From positions 371,673 to 435,672 of the forward strand of contig CALSPH010000001.1 in the NCBI GenBank assembly GCA_943788195.1: a DNA stretch of 64,000 nt, in the 5' to 3' direction. The notes beneath the pieces are model-generated. The model was given only the letters and a program-made list of their open reading frames with translations, ran no database searches and was not told where the DNA came from. This stretch comes from an uncultured Bacteroidia bacterium (GTDB lineage: Bacteria; Bacteroidota; Bacteroidia; NS11-12g; UBA955). Below, piece after piece: positions 18,033-26,124 of the stretch. Each line of letters starts with the position of its first letter. Position 1 is the first letter of the stretch. Both the position numbers and the translations under genes were made by a program.

Positions 18033-18686
18033 TTAGGAGATTCCTTGCATTTCCGTTTTAAGCAAGGGGCATATTTTGTATCTTCCCTCTTTTGTGTCTT
18101 CGTATAAAGCGTCTAGTGTCTTATAAATATTTTTAAGACCGATTAAATTAGCCCATTCGAACGGACCTTTCGGATAGTTCGTACCGAGTTTCATACCAAC
18201 ATCTATGTCCTCCTTAGTTGCTGTACCTTCTTGAACGGTGAAGTATGCTTCATTAATAATCATCACGATAACCCTTGGTGTAACCAAACCAATTCTGCTC
18301 GCTACATTTTTTACTTCCCATCCTAACTCCATTAATACTTGTGAGTTGCCCTTAGCTTGTGTAGTAACCTCAGCGAGTGGTCTATTAACAAAAGTGGGTA
18401 ATAGGTTCATTCCAATTAATATTGATTCGTTGATCCCTTCAGCGACTAAATCTTCTAGTTTTGTACATACTGCATTAAAAACAATTTTTAGATTGGGCAT
18501 TTTAATATGCAGCTTTTTAAGCTTTTTAATAGGCACTTTCAGGTCTGGGCAAAAAAGTAAATCCGTGTTTTCTTTAAGGATATCTGTTAACATAGTATCT
18601 TTGGAAACCAAGTTTAATGAGATCTTTAACTTTTCCTCAAACTCACTTAATATATTCTGGTTGTTGGATACTATTGTTACTTTCAT
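18033..18686 (-). CDS. 3-hydroxyacyl-CoA dehydrogenase-like protein with a degenerate NAD domain
   Basis: A 217-aa protein. Residues about 110-215 form a 3HCDH C-terminal helical domain (ELGWEVKNVASRIGLVTPRVI, NEAYFTVQEGTATKEDIDVGM, YPKGPFEWANLIGL), as in 3-hydroxybutyryl-CoA dehydrogenase. The N-terminal half is much shorter than the usual Rossmann domain and lacks the GxGxxG motif, having MKVTIVSNNQNILSEFEEKL instead. NAD-dependent oxidation is therefore doubtful; it may be a divergent enzyme or a binding protein. This short form appears in other Bacteroidetes. It is divergent from ridA, with only 35 bp between the two starts. Confidence 0.78.
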   Translation of the reverse strand: MKVTIVSNNQNILSEFEEKLKISLNLVSKDTMLTDILKENTDLLFCPDLKVPIKKLKKLHIKMPNLKIVFNAVCTKLEDLVAEGINESILIGMNLLPTFVNRPLAEVTTQAKGNSQVLMELGWEVKNVASRIGLVTPRVIVMIINEAYFTVQEGTATKEDIDVGMKLGTNYPKGPFEWANLIGLKNIYKTLDALYEDTKEGRYKICPLLKTEMQGIS

Positions 18687-18693
18687 TTAGTTG

Positions 18694-18701
18694 TAATTTT
18701 G
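18694..18701 (+). promoter_or_regulatory. TAnnTTTG promoter of ridA
   Basis: TAATTTTG, 20 nt before the ATG of ridA. It lies in the 35-bp gap between divergent starts. Confidence 0.55.
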
Positions 18702-18721
18702 CAGACAAAAATACCAATAAT

Positions 18722-19102
18722 ATGGCAAACAAAACGGTAATTACTAAAAACGCTCCTTCACCAATTGGTCCTTACAGTCAAGCGGTATGGAGTGGAAACA
18801 CATTATATTTAAGTGGTCAAATAGCCATAAATGCTGAATCAGGTGAGCTTGTGATAGACTCCATACAAGCCGAAACGCATCAAGTAATGCTTAATATTAA
18901 GGCTGTATTAGGTGAAGCAGGAATGGACCTGAGCAACGTAATAAAAACAAGTATTTTCCTTCAAAACATGGATGATTTTGCTGCGGTAAATGAAGTCTAT
19001 GGCTCCTATTTCACATCAAATTTTCCAGCAAGAGAAACTGTAGAAGTTGCTCGATTACCTAAAAATGTAAACGTTGAAATAAGCATTATCGCGAGTAAAT
19101 GA
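18722..19102 (+). CDS. ridA: RidA family 2-iminobutanoate/2-iminopropanoate deaminase
   Basis: A 126-aa protein. The start at 18722 gives MANKTVITKNAPSPIGPYSQAV, the standard RidA N-terminus; the open frame extends further upstream but that part lies in the divergent gene. Family marks are LYLSGQIAINAESGEL, the NIKAVLGEAGMDLSNVIKTSIFL block and the C-terminal FPARETVEVARLPKNVNVEISIIA with the conserved Arg that contacts the imine. RidA hydrolyses reactive enamine/imine products of PLP enzymes in the cytosol. It overlaps the next ORF by 4 bp (ATGA). Confidence 0.94.
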   Translation: MANKTVITKNAPSPIGPYSQAVWSGNTLYLSGQIAINAESGELVIDSIQAETHQVMLNIKAVLGEAGMDLSNVIKTSIFLQNMDDFAAVNEVYGSYFTSNFPARETVEVARLPKNVNVEISIIASK

Positions 19103-19518
19103 AAAACCTGTTCATATTAGTTCTCATTCCATTAGCACTTTCATGTTCTCCAAAAAAGAACTATGATGATTCAGAATTAGATAAAATTAATAAGAAAAAC
19201 TTAATCATCAAGCCTTTTGGCACGTATAAAAGTGAAGGGCTTATTGGGCCTTTTAATATTCCGATGCTATACATAGACTCTAGCTCATTGCAATTGGTCT
19301 ATTTGGATAGTAATCAAAAGGAGACGTCCATTGTTGGATCCTGGCAAACACAATCGCTCGACACTCAAATTTTTAGCTACTCCGCCCCATTTAAACAGGC
19401 TATATTCACAGCAGGTGGAGTGATATTTTTGGATAGTTTTAGGCGTTATTTTTTCACTAAAACTTCAGACAGCATCATTTCCATTCCCATTCAAGATAGT
19501 TTAAATATAGTTAAATAA
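19099..19518 (+). CDS. Predicted lipoprotein of unknown function
   Basis: A 139-aa protein beginning with a lipoprotein signal (MKNLFILVLIPLALSCSPKK; lipid-anchored Cys near residue 16). The mature part is mostly strand-like with the segment GTYKSEGLIGPFNIPMLYI and a C-terminal SDSIISIPIQDSL. No family recognised. It overlaps ridA by four bases and is followed by asnB after 2 nt, so the three are probably cotranscribed. Confidence 0.7.
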   Translation: MKNLFILVLIPLALSCSPKKNYDDSELDKINKKNLIIKPFGTYKSEGLIGPFNIPMLYIDSSSLQLVYLDSNQKETSIVGSWQTQSLDTQIFSYSAPFKQAIFTAGGVIFLDSFRRYFFTKTSDSIISIPIQDSLNIVK

Positions 19519-19520
19519 TT

Positions 19521-21326
19521 ATGTGTGGAATAGCCGGATATATTGGAGACCACATTTCTGAAACGCACAAGGATACCGTTCGTTCAATATGCTCCAACCT
19601 GCAACATCGCGGGCCGGACTCAACGGAAATTACTCCTACAGCAAGTGTTTGTTTTGGTCATACTCGATTATCAATTATTGACCTAAATGAAAAAGCAAAC
19701 CAGCCAATGTGGAACAATGATCGGTCTGTTTTACTTGTGCTGAATGGTGAAATATATAATTTTAAAGAGCTCAAAAAAGAGTTAAGTTTTTATTCTTTTA
19801 CTACACTTTCCGACACAGAAGTTGTTTTAGCCGCTTATCAAAAATGGGGATTTGATTTTGTACATCATATAGAAGGGATGTTCTCCTTGGTGTTGCATGA
19901 TATCAATAAGCAGCAAACCGTTTTGATACGAGACCGTTTTGGTAAAAAACCATTGTATTATGCCCAAACAATAGAAGGGTTGTATTTTAGCTCAGAGATT
20001 AGAAGTTTACTGAAGGCCCAAATTGTTCCACCTGTCATTAACAAAGAGGTATTGGGTTACTTTTTGCAATTTCAAAGTGTACATTTCCCAGAAACAATCA
20101 TTAAGGATATTAAAATACTTCCGCCTGGGACAATGATGTGCATTGAAAATGGGAGTCGCCAAATTAAATCCTATTACAAGCAAGAAGTGCAAGAGCATAG
20201 CACCAAAGAAATAAACTATAACAAAGAAACATTTCGTGAATTGTTCTTTGAGTCTGTTGAAAAGCGATTGGTTTCTGATGTTCCTTTGGCTGTTTTATTA
20301 AGTGCAGGTATTGACAGTAATTTGATTTTGGCAGCAGCATCCTCCGTTAAAAAGGTAGATGCTTTCACTATTGGCTTTACTGAAAAAGATTTTGATGAAT
20401 CAAAATTGGCCAGTATATCTGCTAAAGCTTTCGGAGCTAAGCACCACATTACTTGTCTTTCAGAAAACGATTTTTTACATGCAGTAAACAATACACTAGT
20501 TGCAATGGATCATCCAAGTGGCGATGGACCCAACACCTTTGTAGTGAGCGAACAAATTAAAAAAGCCGGATTTACAGTAGCACTTTCAGGCCTAGGTGGT
20601 GACGAAGTCTTTTATGGATATCCGCATTATACAAGGTATGAACAGTTACGGACTAACCCGTTATTTAAAACCATACCCAAATTTGTTTTTCAACTATTGG
20701 ATCAATGTTTTCAAAATAATCAAGTTAAAAAATTAAATGCTTTAAAAGGCATCATAAATGATCCTGTCAAAAGTATGGCTGTATTCAGGAGTAATTTTGA
20801 TAAAAAGCTAATGCGAAAGATTTTTGGTTTGCCTTACGCAACATTTGACTTCCCAGACAATAGGGAATCTATTGCAAATTCTATTTCAATGACTGAAATG
20901 AATTACTATATGCATGATACATTACTTCGCGATGCCGACCAAATGTCTATGGCCCATAGTATAGAGCTTCGAAATCCATTTCTAGACCAAAACTTAGTTG
21001 CTTATATGAGAAGCCTAAGTTCTAAGCAAATTAGACCTCCCAAGAATATTTTGTTTGATGCATTTAGCCAAGATTTACTTCCTGAAATCTTAAATAAGAA
21101 AAAAAGTGGATTTACATTTCCTTGGGATAAATGGATGCGTGGAGCCCTATATGACTTTTGCAAAAATCAAATGCTGTTTTTGGAAGAAACCGCCCTTTTT
21201 AATACAGGCAGTATTTCAATGATCTGGAATTCCTTCGATAAGGGTTCAAAAATTTATACATGGAGCCGCGTTTGGCCATTAGTTTGTCTATCATTTTATA
21301 TCCAAGAAAATAACCTTGAATACTAA
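19521..21326 (+). CDS. asnB: Asparagine synthase (glutamine-hydrolysing)
   Basis: A 601-aa class II glutamine amidotransferase/AsnB homologue. Cys2 right after Met (MCGIAGYIG) is the amidotransferase nucleophile; QHRGPDS and LVLNGEIYNF are other glutaminase motifs. The C-terminal synthetase domain has the pyrophosphatase loop, but it reads SAGIDS (261-266) instead of the usual SGGxDS. The rest of the domain (ALSGLGGDEVFYGYPHY, LRDADQMSMAHSIELRNPFLD) is intact. In glycan clusters such enzymes often amidate sugars or act in polysaccharide synthesis rather than general asparagine supply. The next gene, a glycosyltransferase, overlaps the stop by 11 bp, which supports that view. A second asnB is at 54768-56546. 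Confidence 0.9.
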   Translation: MCGIAGYIGDHISETHKDTVRSICSNLQHRGPDSTEITPTASVCFGHTRLSIIDLNEKANQPMWNNDRSVLLVLNGEIYNFKELKKELSFYSFTTLSDTEVVLAAYQKWGFDFVHHIEGMFSLVLHDINKQQTVLIRDRFGKKPLYYAQTIEGLYFSSEIRSLLKAQIVPPVINKEVLGYFLQFQSVHFPETIIKDIKILPPGTMMCIENGSRQIKSYYKQEVQEHSTKEINYNKETFRELFFESVEKRLVSDVPLAVLLSAGIDSNLILAAASSVKKVDAFTIGFTEKDFDESKLASISAKAFGAKHHITCLSENDFLHAVNNTLVAMDHPSGDGPNTFVVSEQIKKAGFTVALSGLGGDEVFYGYPHYTRYEQLRTNPLFKTIPKFVFQLLDQCFQNNQVKKLNALKGIINDPVKSMAVFRSNFDKKLMRKIFGLPYATFDFPDNRESIANSISMTEMNYYMHDTLLRDADQMSMAHSIELRNPFLDQNLVAYMRSLSSKQIRPPKNILFDAFSQDLLPEILNKKKSGFTFPWDKWMRGALYDFCKNQMLFLEETALFNTGSISMIWNSFDKGSKIYTWSRVWPLVCLSFYIQENNLEY

Positions 21327-22440
21327 GAACATATTGATATTTACCGATTGGTATTACCCCGCGTTTAAAGCAGGTGGGCCAATCACATCTATCTATAACC
21401 TCGTCAAATTGCTTAAAAATGATTATGAATTTCACATCGTAACTGGAAGTCGAGACTTAGGATCAACCGAAATACTTGACGGTGTGGTTGTTGACCGATG
21501 GTGTAAGGGAAATTTTGGGGAAAACATTCTCTATGTTTCTAATGATAAACTATCCCGATCTACATTCAATAGTATTATTGAAATAACCTCGCCCAATATT
21601 CTGTTTTTAAACAGTTTATTCTCCGTAAATTTTGCTATAAAACCGCTTATTTACTCTCGCAAAATGTCCTTTTCTGTTTTTCTTTCGCCTCGTGGAATGT
21701 TGCATCCACAAGCGTTTTCCCAAAAACGGTTAAAGAAGGCGATTTTTATTAGACTTCTTCAATGCTCTCCCTCGTTTAAGCGAGTTTGTATACTTGCGAC
21801 TGATGAGGTTGAGAAAACACACATCCGCAAAGCTTCCTTCAAAAATAACATCCAGATTGTGCCTAACATCCCCGATTTAGAACTTTTAGAGGCGCCTTCT
21901 AAAACAGTATTGAACCCAGTGCTTGCCATTGTTTCCCGAATTGCAGAGGAAAAGAACAGCATATTTGCTTTAGAGGTTTTACATAATGTTAAGGGTAAAG
22001 TAACCGTGCATTGGGTTGGTGACTGTAACAATCCAGCCTATTTTGAAGTGTTTAAAGGTCAAATTGCCGACATGCCGTCTCATGTAAGTTTTCAATTACA
22101 TGGAGGGCGCTCTAAAAAACATATTCAAGAATTATTGGACTCGGCTTCATTCTTTTTTCTACCCACCCTTGGTGAAAATTTTGGGCATGCCATATTCGAG
22201 GCATTGGCTTCTGGTTGTCCATCCATTATAGGTGAAAACACCCCTTTCCGAGAAATTGAAAAATATAACTGCGGTTTTCTAGCAGATTTAAAAAGCTCTA
22301 AAAACACTGCTTTGCAAATTGACCAATTAATGGCAAGCACACATAATAACTTTATTGATCTTTCGAAAAACGCCAAGCGGTTTGCTAAGGAAATGTTTAA
22401 TTCTGCTGAAGCAAAAAATGCTTATAAAAGTATTTGGTAG
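21316..22440 (+). CDS. GT4-like glycosyltransferase
   Basis: A 374-aa glycosyltransferase. The N-terminus ILIFTDWYYPAFKAGGP is typical of GT-B fold transferases of the GT4 group. The C-terminal domain has AIVSRIAEEKNSIFALEV and FFFLPTLGENFGHAIFEALASGCPSI, where the EALASG segment includes the E-x7-E type donor-binding site. The only upstream start keeping the domain is a TTG at 21316, inside the end of asnB, so translation is likely coupled to it. It is cytosolic or membrane-associated and should act in surface-glycan assembly. Donor and acceptor sugars are unknown. Confidence 0.85.
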   Translation: MNTKNILIFTDWYYPAFKAGGPITSIYNLVKLLKNDYEFHIVTGSRDLGSTEILDGVVVDRWCKGNFGENILYVSNDKLSRSTFNSIIEITSPNILFLNSLFSVNFAIKPLIYSRKMSFSVFLSPRGMLHPQAFSQKRLKKAIFIRLLQCSPSFKRVCILATDEVEKTHIRKASFKNNIQIVPNIPDLELLEAPSKTVLNPVLAIVSRIAEEKNSIFALEVLHNVKGKVTVHWVGDCNNPAYFEVFKGQIADMPSHVSFQLHGGRSKKHIQELLDSASFFFLPTLGENFGHAIFEALASGCPSIIGENTPFREIEKYNCGFLADLKSSKNTALQIDQLMASTHNNFIDLSKNAKRFAKEMFNSAEAKNAYKSIW

Positions 22441-22472
22441 GTCTTTCCAATTTTTTTTATTCAATTTGTACC

Positions 22473-23279
22473 ATGTCCAAAACACGCGATAAGGTTCATG
22501 AAATAATTTTTGGTACGGATACAAAGGCAGGCAAAGCCTTTGATGTAGCATTGTTATGGATCATAATAATATCCGTTATTGCTGTTTTTATTGAAAGTGT
22601 TCCAAGTATTAGTAAAAATAATCCTGGTCTCTTTACTATAGTTGAATGGGTTTTAACCATCATTTTTACTTTGGAATATTTACTCAGAATATGGAGTAGC
22701 AAGACACCTCGTAAGTATGTGCTTAGTTTTTGGGGAGTCATTGACTTACTGTCCGTAATCCCTTCATATCTAAGTTTGTTCTTAACAGGTGCACATGTAT
22801 TCCTAATCGTACGTGTTTTGAGATTAATGCGCGTATTCAGAATTCTTAAACTAACGCGTTATAACTCCGAAGCCTCAACCTTGGTTGCTGCCTTAAGAAA
22901 AAGCAGGCATAAAATCTCCGTTTTTTTATTGTTTGTAGTTCTTATCATATTCATTATGGGTACCCTAATGTATGTTGTTGAAGGAGAAAACAACGGTTTT
23001 ACAAGTATCCCTGAAAGCGTTTATTGGTGTGTGGTAACCATTACAACGGTTGGATATGGAGACATTGTTCCACATACGGTACTTGGAAAGATCATCTCAT
23101 CTATTGCTATGATTTTAGGTTACGCAATCATTGCTATACCTACAGGTATTGTGTCTGTTGCTTTGAGTGAAGAAAAGCATAATAGTTCCATTGCTAAAAC
23201 AGCTTGTGACCAGTGTGGTGAAGGAATAACAAATGAGGATGACTCTTTTTGCAGTAACTGTGGTTTCCAGTTAAATTAG
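22473..23279 (+). CDS. Voltage-gated-like potassium channel with C-terminal zinc ribbon
   Basis: A protein of about 268 aa with six hydrophobic helices (S1-S6) and a Kv-type pore. The selectivity filter is TTVGYGD around residues 190-196. The S4 helix is rich in arginine (VRVLRLMRVFRILKLTRY), indicating a voltage sensor. The C-terminus has two CxxC pairs (CDQCGEG ... CSNCGF) that form a zinc ribbon in the cytosol. The start at 22473 (MSKTRDKVHEIIFG) is preferred over an in-frame upstream start that overlaps the glycosyltransferase. It should be an inner-membrane K+ channel; the ribbon may be a regulatory or assembly domain. Confidence 0.9.
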   Translation: MSKTRDKVHEIIFGTDTKAGKAFDVALLWIIIISVIAVFIESVPSISKNNPGLFTIVEWVLTIIFTLEYLLRIWSSKTPRKYVLSFWGVIDLLSVIPSYLSLFLTGAHVFLIVRVLRLMRVFRILKLTRYNSEASTLVAALRKSRHKISVFLLFVVLIIFIMGTLMYVVEGENNGFTSIPESVYWCVVTITTVGYGDIVPHTVLGKIISSIAMILGYAIIAIPTGIVSVALSEEKHNSSIAKTACDQCGEGITNEDDSFCSNCGFQLN

Positions 23280-23361
23280 GGACAATAACAAGAATTCTTT
23301 TTAACGCTAGAATTTATAAAATAAGAAAATTGCAATATATTGCCTTCAAAGAAATAGTTCT

Positions 23362-24816
23362 ATGAAAAAACTTGCTTTGCACTGGAAAATACTTATTGGA
23401 ATGGTACTGGGTGTGCTTTTTGCGCTTATCTTGGTATCAAGTAGCTGGGGCAAAGAGAAGATAGAAAAGTTCAGTGTTGTCGAAAAAGCGCATTGGGAAA
23501 CCCAAATAACTGAAGGGTCAGCTACTCAAGTTTATATTGAAGCCAAAGAAAGTACCACCTATTGGACCAAAGCGGAAAAATTCATTAATCATTGGATTGC
23601 TCCCTGGGGAGTTATTTTTATTAACCTATTGAAGCTTATAGCAATCCCTCTTATTCTTGCTTCATTGATAAAGGGAATATCTGACCTTAAGAACATAAGT
23701 AAGTTCAAAAAAATGGGGCTTCGTACCATTGTTATCTATATAGGTACTACACTTGTAGCCATTTGTATAGGATTGATTATTGTAAATGTTGTGCAGCCGG
23801 GTAACGGCATTTCCGATAAGGCCAAAACAGAGTTGGCCAGCAAATACTCCAGCTCTAGTAGCCTTGGAGCAAAAATTGAGGAGGCTAAAAAACAAGGAAA
23901 TAGAGGTCCTTTAGAGTTTATAGTGGAAATGGTACCTGGAAACATCTTTGAAGCAATGTCTAAAAATGGGAAAATGCTTCAAGTGATTTTCTTTACTATC
24001 CTTTTTGGGGTTAGCCTCATATTAGCAGATCCTGATAAAGTAATGCCTATGAAAAGAGGGTTCGATGCCTTGAATGAAATAATCATGAAAATGGTGGATA
24101 TTATCATGCTCATGGCGCCTTTTGCAGTATTTTCCTTACTTGCCAGCGTTATTGCAAATACGGGCGATCCTTCATTGCTCTTTGCTTTGATAAAGTATGC
24201 TTTAGCGGTTCTTGCTGGTTTAGCATTAATGATTATCTTTCATTTGATTGTTATAAAGGTATATGCCAAGAAAAGTCCATTATGGTTTCTAAAACAAATT
24301 AGTCCCGCCCAATTGGTTGCTTTTTCTACCAGTTCAAGCGCAGCAACCCTACCAGTAACCATGGAGCGGGTTGAAGAGCATATTGGAGTAGATAAAGAAG
24401 TTTCAAGCTTTGTTCTTCCAGTTGGTGCTACAATTAATATGGATGGCACCAGTTTATATCAAGCTGTAGCCTCCGTCTTCATTCTTCAAGTGCTCTGGCC
24501 TGAAGGTTTAACAATGAGCAATCAACTGACCATTATATTTACCGCCCTTTTAGCATCCATAGGGTCTGCAGCTGTTCCAGGAGCGGGAATGGTTATGCTG
24601 ATCATCGTATTGGAGGCAATTGGTTTTCCGTCTGAACAATTAGCCATTGGGCTCGCATTAATTTTTGCTGTTGATCGACCGCTAGATATGTGCAGAACCA
24701 TGGTTAACGTAACTGGAGATGCTATGGTTTCAACGGTAGTTGCAAAATCGCTAGGCAAGCTTCATCAGCCCAAAGCTAAAAACTGGGATGATAATTACGA
24801 AAAGGTTCAAGGGTAG
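23362..24816 (+). CDS. Dicarboxylate/amino acid:cation symporter (DAACS, GltP-like)
   Basis: A 484-aa membrane transporter of the sodium/proton-glutamate/dicarboxylate symporter family. The re-entrant serine-rich loop SSSAATLPVTME and the NMDGTSLYQ motif of the substrate/cation site are both intact, followed by PGAGMVML and VDRPLDMCRTMVNVTGD. An extra hydrophilic segment of about 50 residues follows the first helix (residues 30-75), common in Bacteroidetes members. It imports glutamate, aspartate or C4 acids with Na+ or H+; the substrate cannot be fixed. It is a single gene, followed by the convergent RluB-type gene 4 nt away. Confidence 0.92.
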   Translation: MKKLALHWKILIGMVLGVLFALILVSSSWGKEKIEKFSVVEKAHWETQITEGSATQVYIEAKESTTYWTKAEKFINHWIAPWGVIFINLLKLIAIPLILASLIKGISDLKNISKFKKMGLRTIVIYIGTTLVAICIGLIIVNVVQPGNGISDKAKTELASKYSSSSSLGAKIEEAKKQGNRGPLEFIVEMVPGNIFEAMSKNGKMLQVIFFTILFGVSLILADPDKVMPMKRGFDALNEIIMKMVDIIMLMAPFAVFSLLASVIANTGDPSLLFALIKYALAVLAGLALMIIFHLIVIKVYAKKSPLWFLKQISPAQLVAFSTSSSAATLPVTMERVEEHIGVDKEVSSFVLPVGATINMDGTSLYQAVASVFILQVLWPEGLTMSNQLTIIFTALLASIGSAAVPGAGMVMLIIVLEAIGFPSEQLAIGLALIFAVDRPLDMCRTMVNVTGDAMVSTVVAKSLGKLHQPKAKNWDDNYEKVQG

Positions 24817-24820
24817 TTTT

Positions 24821-26029
24821 CTATTTTTTTGGGGCCTTCTGCTTTTTCAATCGAGCGACAAGCGCCATCTCTTTATCATTGAGTTGTCTAAACTGGCCAG
24901 GCCTTAAATTCGTTTTGGTAAAAGGGCCAAAAGAAGTTCGGTCCAAACTTTTAATATCCAACTGAATGTGTTCAAACATCCTACGAATAATCCGGTTTTT
25001 ACCGCTGTGTATTTCAATGCCAATGGTCTTGCCCGTTTCATCTAAAAAAGCTACATTATCTGCTTGGCTAAACCCATCTTCAAGTTTTACGCCATCCAAC
25101 AGTTGCTGAAGTTCCGACTGATCCGCTCTTCTGTCTAAACCAACTTTATAAATTTTGGTAATATTAAATTTTGGATGCGTTACTTTTTCCATAAAATCTC
25201 CATCATTGGTCAAAAGTAAAACACCAGTGGTATTGCGATCTAACCTGCCCACAGGATAAACCCTATTTGGTGTTGCTTCACTCACAATATCCATAACCGT
25301 TTTCCGGTCCTCTGGGTCATCCGTTGTGGTAATAAAACCCTTGGGCTTATTGAGTAAGATATACGTTTTTTCCTCAGTGGTTAGTAACCTTCCATCATAC
25401 TTAACACGATCTGTAGGCTTAACTTTAGACCCTACCAAATTCACTTCTTTGCCGTTAACGGTAATTAAACCTTGTGTGATTAATTCATCCGCTTCCCTCC
25501 TACTACAAACTCCTGCCTCAGCAATAACCTTATTTAAACGAACTTCTGTGTTATCCAGTTCTTGGATTGTTGGAAGTTTATCTTCGTTTTTATTCCTAAA
25601 CCCTTTTTTATCCAACTTAGTACGATAGTTTAAATCGCTTGCATCCAAATATTGGACCTTTTTATCACTCTTTCCGCTTTTATCAAAAACGGATCTAACT
25701 TCCTTTTTATAGTTTTTTGATTTCTTAAAACTGCCTTTATCAGACTTCTTAAATTCCTTGCGATCTGATTTGTAAAAATCTTTTTTGTCTGATTTCGTGA
25801 AAGGTTTCTTATCCGGTTTTTTTAAATCTTTACGAACGGGTTTACTAAATTCTTTTTTATCCGATTTCGCAAACTCTTTCTTGTCTGTTTTCTTAAACTC
25901 TTTTCGATCTGGTTTACTATATTCCCTCTTATCAGATTGAGTATCTAAGGATTTGCCAACTCGCTTGACTCCCTTTTTACCTTTTCCAAAGCTGTGCTTT
26001 CTCTCTGATTTTTCGCCATTTTTCCGCAT
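24821..26029 (-). CDS. rluB: rRNA pseudouridine synthase (RluB/RsuA family) with a basic octapeptide-repeat N-terminus
   Basis: A protein of about 402 aa. An S4 RNA-binding domain starts near residue 165 (VRLNKVIAEAGVCSRREADELI), followed by the RsuA/RluB catalytic domain with GRLDRNTTGVLLLTNDGDF, where the Asp is the nucleophile. It isomerises a uridine in rRNA. The N-terminal part is an unusual Lys/Asp-rich region of about nine 8-residue units of the form S-D-K-K-E-F-x-K (residues about 32-103), probably disordered and RNA-binding. The start at 26029 is chosen over a frame start 42 nt upstream because it lies 4 nt after the promoter TACCTTTG. RluB versus RluE/F cannot be settled by sequence alone. 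Confidence 0.88.
   Translation of the reverse strand: MRKNGEKSERKHSFGKGKKGVKRVGKSLDTQSDKREYSKPDRKEFKKTDKKEFAKSDKKEFSKPVRKDLKKPDKKPFTKSDKKDFYKSDRKEFKKSDKGSFKKSKNYKKEVRSVFDKSGKSDKKVQYLDASDLNYRTKLDKKGFRNKNEDKLPTIQELDNTEVRLNKVIAEAGVCSRREADELITQGLITVNGKEVNLVGSKVKPTDRVKYDGRLLTTEEKTYILLNKPKGFITTTDDPEDRKTVMDIVSEATPNRVYPVGRLDRNTTGVLLLTNDGDFMEKVTHPKFNITKIYKVGLDRRADQSELQQLLDGVKLEDGFSQADNVAFLDETGKTIGIEIHSGKNRIIRRMFEHIQLDIKSLDRTSFGPFTKTNLRPGQFRQLNDKEMALVARLKKQKAPKK
25721..25936 (-). repeat. Degenerate 24-bp coding repeat (basic octapeptides)
   Basis: About nine consecutive octapeptide units (for example SDKREYSK, PDRKEFKK, TDKKEFAK, SDKKEFSK, SDKKDFYK, SDRKEFKK) run head to tail in the N-terminus of the pseudouridine synthase. 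The nucleotide copies have diverged, so this is an old repeat held by amino-acid composition. Confidence 0.7.
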
Positions 26030-26033
26030 GGTG

Positions 26034-26041
26034 CAAAGGTA
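26034..26041 (-). promoter_or_regulatory. TAnnTTTG element 4 nt before the pseudouridine synthase
   Basis: TACCTTTG on the minus strand, then CACC, then ATG at 26029. The spacing predicts a leaderless mRNA. It is divergent from the promoter of the M16 peptidase operon at 26112. Confidence 0.7.
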
Positions 26042-26111
26042 GGAATAAAAATTCCCATAATACGACATCAAAACTACAATAATCCTGAGCTGAATATATA
26101 TAGCAATAGTC

Positions 26112-26119
26112 TAAATTTG
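26112..26119 (+). promoter_or_regulatory. TAnnTTTG element 5 nt before the M16 peptidase
   Basis: TAAATTTG, then CCGCA, then the GTG start at 26125. Confidence 0.65.
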
Positions 26120-26124
26120 CCGCA

